Origin: Morchella semilibera | Taxonomy: Eukaryota > Ascomycota > Pezizomycetes > Pezizales > Morchellaceae | Length of the DNA: 64,000 nt | Reading direction: 5' to 3' | Assembly (NCBI GenBank): GCA_009192285.1 | Contig: CM018604.1 | Span: 4,497,746 to 4,561,745 of the forward strand | Shown: positions 58,779 through 64,000 of the stretch, in pieces | How positions within the stretch are numbered: position 1 is the first letter of the stretch | Layout: the number at the start of each line of letters is the position of its first letter | Notes under the pieces: model-generated | What the model saw: the letters and a program-made list of their open reading frames with translations, nothing else | Told to the model about the DNA's origin: nothing | The model's database searches: none | Program-made: the position numbers and the translations under genes

Positions 58779-59062
58779 TGACGTAAAACCTTGGAATAGG
58801 CTAGCTAGAAAATACTCTCCTTTTTCTTTGACCCGCGTCCTATCCCCTTATCCGCACACAATAAATGTTCTAGATACGCTCACGGATTGTCACTCGGATG
58901 TCTTGGCTTGGGTGGTTGGTTGATTGCAGTGTCTTACATACCCATACCCATAAGATATAATAAACACTTTGGCTGGCTCCGGGTATACTACATGTACCTT
59001 TGTCCCGCGGTGTGACTGCATGCATACCTCCTATGCACGGAAGCAACACCACATTAAGCACA
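58779..59062 (+). repeat. Repeat A, copy 1
   Basis: About 284 bp starting TGACGTAAAACCTTGGAATA. It is present in reverse orientation at 61636–61956, where an extra segment of roughly 35–40 bp is inserted. No coding frame was seen. Confidence 0.85.
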
Positions 59063-59091
59063 AAATGGGCAGTAATTGACTACTGTATTAC

Positions 59092-59216
59092 AGTTATTAT
59101 GCTAGTGATTCTGTTATTGATGTAGTATTGATAGGGTATTCTACTTATGATGCTGGTTTAAACCGGTACCCTTGACTGAATACCGTAGCCCCACGGTTAC
59201 ATTTATACCCCCCACC
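59092..59216 (-). repeat. Dispersed 150-bp repeat, copy 2 (inverted)
   Basis: The reverse complement matches 49490–49637 and 63420–63565 through TATAAATGTAACCGTGGGGC and the GGTTTAAACCAGCAT core. It lies directly between repeats A and B. Confidence 0.85.
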
Positions 59217-59322
59217 CCAAAGAATGTATAGCCGCGTCCGCAAAGTTTTGGCACCCTGTAAAAACATCTGCGATTACAACAAACAAATATTTCGGTCCCT
59301 TCATCGAAAGGTAGGGTTGATT

Positions 59323-59571
59323 CTATTGACGCTGTTTATGCTTTCTTGGAAGCGGCGTTGCCAAGCTAGCGTCTGTTTGTGGGCCGTGCCGCAGCCAAGA
59401 GTGCAAAATCGACATCTTCTCTCGCTGGGGGTTGCTGGTCGAGCGGTATAGAGTTCACTCTCTGATCGACACCGCTCGGGTTCAACCCCCCACTAACCCC
59501 CTCGTAAATTCTAGGAAAGCTGCCCCGGGTGGGGGCATAAGTCTTTTGCTGCGGGCATGATTTTTCCTTCT
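59323..59571 (+). repeat. Repeat B, copy 1 (carries tRNA-like segment)
   Basis: About 249 bp, matched in reverse orientation at 61984–62231 with few changes. It includes the structured tRNA-like part at 59427–59501. Confidence 0.85.
59427..59501 (+). ncRNA. tRNA-like structured segment
   Basis: A 7-bp end stem (GGGGGTT/AACCCCC) encloses a perfect 7-bp stem (GAGCGGT/ACCGCTC) and a short AGAG/CTCT hairpin. TGGTCGAGCGG resembles an A box, and GGGTTCAACCC resembles a B box. The arms do not make a normal cloverleaf. I read it as a tRNA-derived SINE head or tRNA relic, not a working tRNA. Confidence 0.4.
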
Positions 59572-59969
59572 TCCGCCCCACCCCACCCCCCCGCTCTCTC
59601 TCTTCCGGTTTATGGATGCGCAAGAGGCTTTCGGTGCTACAGGCACGGGGTTATTTTGCGCGGCGAGCCACCAGGGCGGGTGCCTTTGCGAAGAGTGTGC
59701 AGATGCCTGCCAAGACGAAGGATCTTTCGAGTGATAGCTCATGTTCCAAGTGATAAAAAACCCGTCCTTCGAGCTACTCGATAGGCCTATCGCCAGTTCT
59801 TTGATTTTGGGGGGGATTTAATATATTAGCTAGAAAACAACCTGGAGCTTGTTACTGGGCTCTTTTTGCTCACCTTCTGAAGCGGAGCAGAGCTCCTATG
59901 AGTGATATCTACGCTTGATTAAGGTCTGCAATCTCTATAATTGACTATCTACAGGCCATAGATGGCCAA

Positions 59970-60774
59970 CTACCTTCTGCTCTCCTCCTCATCCACCCAC
60001 TCCTCCCCCTCTACCACTCTCTTGACAACCTCCCACCCCCGCGCCACCACCAGCGCCTCCACCCCCGCATCAAACCCCGCCTTGACCTCCCCCCACCGCA
60101 CCTCGAGCCCCGTCCCCCTATGCAGCACCCGCCCTTCGCTCTCCCGGTACTCGAACCGGCCCGCGCTCAGCAGCGCCACCGCCTCCTCGACGTCCACCAG
60201 CTCGGAGTTGTACCCCTGCTCGTGCCGGCCGACGAAGCGCGCGCCGTAGTCGGAGACCCGCGCCGCGTCGGCGGGTATGGTGCAGAGGTACCAGAACGCC
60301 GCGTAGAGGTTGATGTCGGACTGCTCGCGTGGCAGGCGCAGCGAGCGGCGGCTGATGTGCGGGAGGAGCTGCAGGTGGAAGGCTTCTGTGTGGGCTGCGG
60401 CGGCGGACGGGGTGGCATCGCCCGCAGGCTGCCGGGTGGGGTGGGGCGCGCGGAGGAGGGTTGCGGCGTAGCCGGCCTGGTGTGCTTGTTAGTCCCGGGG
60501 TATGGGTGGGGGAGGGGAGGGGGGGGGGGGAAACCTCTTCGAGGGTCTCGCGGATGGCACAGGCCTCGATGGTCTCGCCGATGTCTTTGCGGCCGCGTGG
60601 GAGGAACCACGTGCACGAGTGGCGCGGGGTGCCGGGCGGCGTGCGCGCGGTGTCTTGGATGATGAGGACCTTGCGGGTGGAGGGTTGGAAGGTCGCGGTG
60701 CCTGCGGCGAGGACAAAGTTGCTGGAGGGCCAGTGGGTGGCGGGGGGCGGGGCGAAGGGGGCGGACTCGGACAT
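59970..60774 (-). CDS. Nudix hydrolase
   Basis: This is a Mg-dependent hydrolase of nucleoside diphosphates linked to another moiety. Exons 60774–60535 and 60476–59970 encode 248 residues. The Nudix box (GX5EX7REUXEEXGU) is complete: Gly61, Glu67, Arg75, Glu76, Glu79, Glu80 and Gly82. A 58-nt intron interrupts it between Glu80 and Ala81 (donor GTTTCC, branch CTAAC, acceptor CACCAG). WFLPRGRKDIGE precedes it, as in fungal diphosphoinositol-polyphosphate or ADP-sugar type members. The second half contains a His-rich patch (SAAAAHTEAFHLQLLPH), an FWYLCTIPAD strand and the C-terminal helices DVEEAVALL and GWEVVKRVVEG. There is no signal peptide. Substrate cannot be told from sequence. The very high GC differs sharply from the surrounding repeat island. 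Confidence 0.88.
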
Positions 60775-61479
60775 TTGCGGTTATGTGCGCATGGATGCTT
60801 TTGTAAATACGTATATTCTTTTTCTTGTCCTGAATGCAATCTGGTAAGGTTGTGGGGTGAGTTATGAAAAGAAGAGGAAAAGAAAAAGGTTGTGACCACT
60901 AAATTGCGGGCTTTGTGGCCGCATTCAGATCATTTCCGCTTTGGGATTCCAAGAACCCTAGCCCTGTGGCCGCCGCAAGGGAGAGCGAATGGTCGCTTTT
61001 TTTTTTTTTTTTTTTTTGTTTACATCATTAATTGTATGCGAATGGTCACTTGGAACCCGAGCTGTTATGTACCTCAAAAGAAGTTTTCTCCCTCCTGGGG
61101 CTGGCCGTATTGAAACTCAACACCTTCTGTAAACATAGCTTTAGCCTGGGATCCCTCGCTCAAGTCTTTTTTTCAGCAGGGGAGATGTTATCAACCTAGG
61201 GCGCGGCGGGCTCTAGAGCGGAGTTGTAGAGGCGCAACGCGTGCGATCTAAAAGCCCATAGTTTGGTAATATATGGCCACTTTCCGGTGTATAGGCTATA
61301 GTGTTGATCAGGTTTCTTTCCTACATTATATACATATCAGCATCAAGTCTCTCCGATCATATACAAGTACCTGAGACCTCTAGTACTATATTGCTACTGT
61401 TATAATACTACCTTCTTCTCGCAGCCCATCTACCCCGCTACAGCCCTCACCCGGCCGGGCCACTAATCTAGGCAGACCC
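60775..61479. other. Intergenic, 0.7 kb
   Basis: Promoter side of the Nudix gene. A poly-T tract lies at about 60999–61017. No gene was seen. Confidence 0.5.
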
Positions 61480-61541
61480 AGCGGCAGAGGGAATCGAAGC
61501 GGCTAACCAACAGAACCGCCGAGAGAGCTCGGCCACCCACA
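61480..61541 (-). ncRNA. tRNA-like segment, probable relic
   Basis: On the minus strand TGGCCGAGCTCTCTCGG resembles an A box, and GCTTCGATTCC, about 30 nt later, resembles a B box. The ends do not form an acceptor stem, so a functional tRNA is unlikely. Confidence 0.3.
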
Positions 61542-61635
61542 AGCTTTGATGTTGGTGAGATTTCGGTAATCAACTCCCAAAACTCCGCCGGTTTGGCCTA
61601 TACAACGGCCCCGTGTTGTGCGTAGAAAGGTAGGA

Positions 61636-61956
61636 TGTGCTTAATGTGGTGTTGCTTCCGTGCATAGGAGGTATGCATGCAGTCACACCGTGAGACAAAG
61701 GTACATGTAGTATACCCGGGGCCAGTCAAAGTGCTTATGATTGTTCCCCGGTATCTACAGTATGTAACGCCCTGATTGCTATATCTTATAGGTATGCAAG
61801 ACACTGCAATCAACCAACCGCTCAAGCCAAGACATCCGAGTGACAATCCGTGAACGTACCTAGAAAATTTATTGTGTGCGGATAAGGGGATAGAACGTAG
61901 GTCAAAGAAAAAAGAGAGAGTATTGCCTAGCTAGCCTATTCCAAGGTTTTACGTCA
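61636..61956 (-). repeat. Repeat A, copy 2 (inverted)
   Basis: The reverse complement matches 58779–59062. It carries an internal gain of roughly 35–40 bp at about 61738–61790. Confidence 0.85.
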
Positions 61957-61983
61957 CTGTAGATGCTAGCTTGGTGGTGGTGG

Positions 61984-62231
61984 GGAAAAAAAATCGCCAA
62001 CAAAAGACTTACGCCCCCACCCGGGGCAGCTCTCCTAGAATTTACGAGGGGTTAGTGGGGGGGTTGAACCCGAGCGGTGTCGATCAGAGAGTGAACTCTA
62101 TACCGCTCGACCAGCAACCCCCAGTGAGAGAAGATGTCGATTTTACACTCTTGGCTGCGGCACGGCCCACAGCAGACGCTAGCTTGGCAATGCCGCTTCC
62201 AAGAAAGCATACATGTAAACGGCGCCAATAG
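61984..62231 (-). repeat. Repeat B, copy 2 (inverted)
   Basis: The reverse complement matches 59323–59571, including the tRNA-like part at about 62047–62122. There the last base of the end stem has changed. Confidence 0.85.
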
Positions 62232-62702
62232 ATCTAGAGTGATTCATCGTGGCTGTTTTTACACTTTTGGCTACGGGACGGCCTACAATACAGTAGACAC
62301 TCGCTATAAGGATATGGTCGGGACCAAGAGTACGTATCCTTATAGCGAATTATCCTTATAGAAAGTGGGGAATTCTAGCAAAACGGCGGTTTCGGACCGG
62401 CCACTGGTATCCTTATAGCGAGTACAGTCGCCTCTCGATAATAGGATACGGTTGGGACCGAAAAATCTGTGCTGAATATATTCTTATAAGGCGAGTATCA
62501 CTATAAGAAGTAAGGAGATACTGGTAAAAAGGTACTTTAGCGCCAGTTCGGATATTTCTATAAGTATGATTTTGAGCACTAATACTGCGGCATGGTTTTA
62601 AAAGCATAATTAAGGGTCTTTTGGAAGAGAATCATATACGAAGGAAAAGAGTTGTCAAAAACTGTAAACAAATCAGGGTTAGGGTTGGGACTTAGAGATA
62701 TC

Positions 62703-62815
62703 ACGTCCTTCCTTCTACACCTCCCATCTCCCCACGTCCTTCCTTCTACACCTCCATCTCCACACCCCCATCTCCACACCCCCATCTCCACACCTTCATT
62801 TCTACACCCCTCCAT
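62703..62815. repeat. Minisatellite CACCCCCATCTC-type
   Basis: Units of about 14 bp built on CATCTCCACACCCC, preceded by two copies of ACGTCCTTCCTTCTACACCTC, lie inside the nested element. Confidence 0.75.
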
Positions 62816-62864
62816 ACTAATCATACATGAGCTAATCGGTGAATTAAGCAGTATATTCAGTGAA

Positions 62865-62992
62865 TCCAAGCAGCGAATCAAGCAGCGAATCAAGCAGCGA
62901 ATCAAGCAGCGAATCAAGCAGATATGGCAGGTAGGTACGGCAGGCAGGAATGGCAGGTAGGCAGGCAGGTAGGCAGGCAGGCAGGTGAATAG
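62865..62992. repeat. Tandem CGAATCAAGCAG (×4) and GGCAGGTA repeats
   Basis: Four 12-bp units at about 62869–62921 are followed by degenerate GGCAGGTA/GCAGGCAG units to about 62988. The array is inside the nested element. Confidence 0.85.
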
Positions 62993-63419
62993 CGAAGACT
63001 TGTAGTATATAATCGGGAAGTAAATAAAAATTTAATTTGTGAAATTCACCTATGCCAGAAGGAGCGTGAATACTAGCCTACCTGCGCATCCATATTTTTC
63101 ACCGAATAAAATAACCTTTATAAACGTATTATCATGTATTAAAATCATTTATTGATATAAGGATTAATCGAAACATAGGTCAATAAGAGCCTATAGAAAA
63201 AAAAAATATTAAAAATCAAAAAAAGTCATATAATAGAAATATTAATGGCTTAATATAGGTTTATATTTTTATGGGAACTGGCGCTAAAGTATTTCGGGAC
63301 CGCCGATTGTTATCCTTATAACGAGAGTATCACTATATGAAGTATCACTATAACAAGAGCCGGCTGTATATCCTTATATAAAATATCCTTATAGCGAGAG
63401 TCTACTGTATACATAAGTA

Positions 63420-63565
63420 CAGTCTCGGAAATGGGGGTATAAATGTAACCGTGGGGCTATGATATTCAGTCAAGGATACCGGTTTAAACCAGCATCGTAA
63501 GTAGAATACCCTATCGACACCGCATCAATAGCGTATTCTTACGGAATCGCTAGCGTAATGACTGG
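63420..63565 (+). repeat. Dispersed 150-bp repeat, copy 3
   Basis: It matches copy 1 almost base for base. It starts about 10 bp after the larger TIR element and ends about 10 bp before the next MITE. Confidence 0.85.
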
Positions 63566-63574
63566 AATACGGTA

Positions 63575-63885
63575 CAGTCGAATCTCCCTATAAGGGTACA
63601 AAAGTGGCGCGGAGTCGTACCCTTATAGGCCGTGTACCCTTATACACGGGGTGAATTTGTGCCTACGAAGGCGATTATAGCTCGAGAACCATACCCTTAT
63701 AAGGCGATTACCCTTATAGTCGAATCTCCCTATAAGGGTACCCGTTATAAGAATAATCGCCCTGTAAGGGTATGTGTTTACTTTCTGGCCCTTGCTCATA
63801 CAAAATCACGCTTAGTATAAGGGTAAGCGCCCTATAAGGGTACCAATCTTTGGTCCCGACGTACCCTTATAGAGAGATTCAACTG
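63575..63885. mobile_element. MITE, 311 bp, TA-flanked
   Basis: The left end CAGTCGAATCTCCCTATAAG and the right end, whose reverse complement reads CAGTTGAATCTCTCTATAAG, form 24-bp inverted repeats flanked by TA (63573–63574, 63886–63887). The interior repeats ACCCTTATA and TATAAGGGTA many times. There is no coding capacity. This is typical of a pogo/Fot-related non-autonomous element. Confidence 0.85.
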
Positions 63886-64000
63886 TATCCCTTACGCTGT
63901 TAAAGCTGCCAACTTTGCCAAGTTTGATGTCTCAATTCTGCGGCTTGCGTGCGAGAATTGCGCTGTGCTACCACGTCTCAATGTTGGCAGCACTTAAGTA

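Larger units (their letters stand above)
62425..63366. mobile_element. Nested TIR element
   Basis: CAGTCGCCTCTCGATAATAG (62425) pairs with the right end, whose reverse complement reads CAGCCGGCTCTTGTTATAGT (to 63366), with several mismatches. TA lies on both sides. Subterminal inverted segments (TACTTTAGCGCCAGTTC at about 62532 and its mirror near 63278) support one 942-bp unit. The interior has minisatellites and an AT-rich part but no transposase frame. Confidence 0.6.
62291..63407. mobile_element. TIR element (pogo/Tc1-like), interrupted by another
   Basis: The left end CAGTAGACACTCGCTATAAG (62291) and the right end, whose reverse complement reads CAGTAGACTCTCGCTATAAG (to 63407), form 24-bp terminal inverted repeats. 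TA flanks both sides (62289–62290, 63408–63409). Without the inner element it would be about 175 bp and non-coding. CAGT ends and TA target sites fit the Tc1/mariner–pogo superfamily. Confidence 0.75.

Noticed and set aside
60120-60662. 180-codon plus-strand frame
   Set aside because: Complement of the GC-rich Nudix gene.
62579-62917. Minus-strand frame encoding repeated CLIRCLIR peptides
   Set aside because: It is the translation of a 12-bp minisatellite and a G-rich repeat inside a mobile element, not a gene.

Overview
The window is nuclear DNA of a filamentous ascomycete (Pezizomycotina). Genes carry short GT–AG introns, about 50–110 nt, with branch sites such as CTAAC, CTAAT or CTGAC close to the acceptor. 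Several proteins are fungal types: Rtt109, the TOM13/Mim1 import factor, a UstP-type S41 peptidase, and a GH3 glucosidase carrying a fungal CBM1. Long AT-rich intergenic spaces and small inverted-repeat elements give a low density of about 18 supported genes in 64 kb. That would fit a repeat-rich lineage such as Pezizomycetes, but the sequence alone does not fix the genus.

Layout. 1–12 kb is mostly gene-poor. It holds a small two-exon candidate, a minus-strand Myb/SANT-like protein with seven proline-rich repeats, and a small three-exon candidate. 12.6–26 kb is the best-coding block: secreted GH3 beta-glucosidase with CBM1, the p47/Shp1 cofactor of Cdc48, TFIID subunit TAF11, and a secreted S41 peptidase with two lysine-rich additions. 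26–38 kb has two uncharacterised proteins, Mim1/TOM13, a possible four-helix membrane protein, and several small transposon-like relics. 38–42.5 kb is compact: mitochondrial D-2-hydroxyglutarate/D-lactate dehydrogenase, proteasome subunit alpha-4 (Pre6) with a 7-nt microexon, and a small CHY zinc-finger protein whose first coding exon is 5 nt. 42.5–47.3 kb is gene-poor with tandem duplications. 47.3–57.6 kb holds Oxa1, a fungal polytopic membrane protein, histone H3 acetyltransferase Rtt109 and a tail-anchored protein. 58–64 kb is a repeat island around one Nudix hydrolase. It contains paired diverged repeats in opposite orientation, tRNA-like structured segments, and Tc1/mariner-pogo-like TIR elements bounded by TA, one nested inside another.

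Functional themes. Conserved housekeeping genes (proteasome, Cdc48 cofactor, TFIID, Rtt109) are mixed with secreted degradative enzymes. Mim1, Oxa1, the dehydrogenase and the possibly Hot13-like CHY protein are all predicted mitochondrial and lie within about 17 kb. This may be coincidence. No rRNA, canonical tRNA, CRISPR array or secondary-metabolite cluster was seen. Gene models were spliced by eye from splice signals and reading-frame continuity, without alignments.
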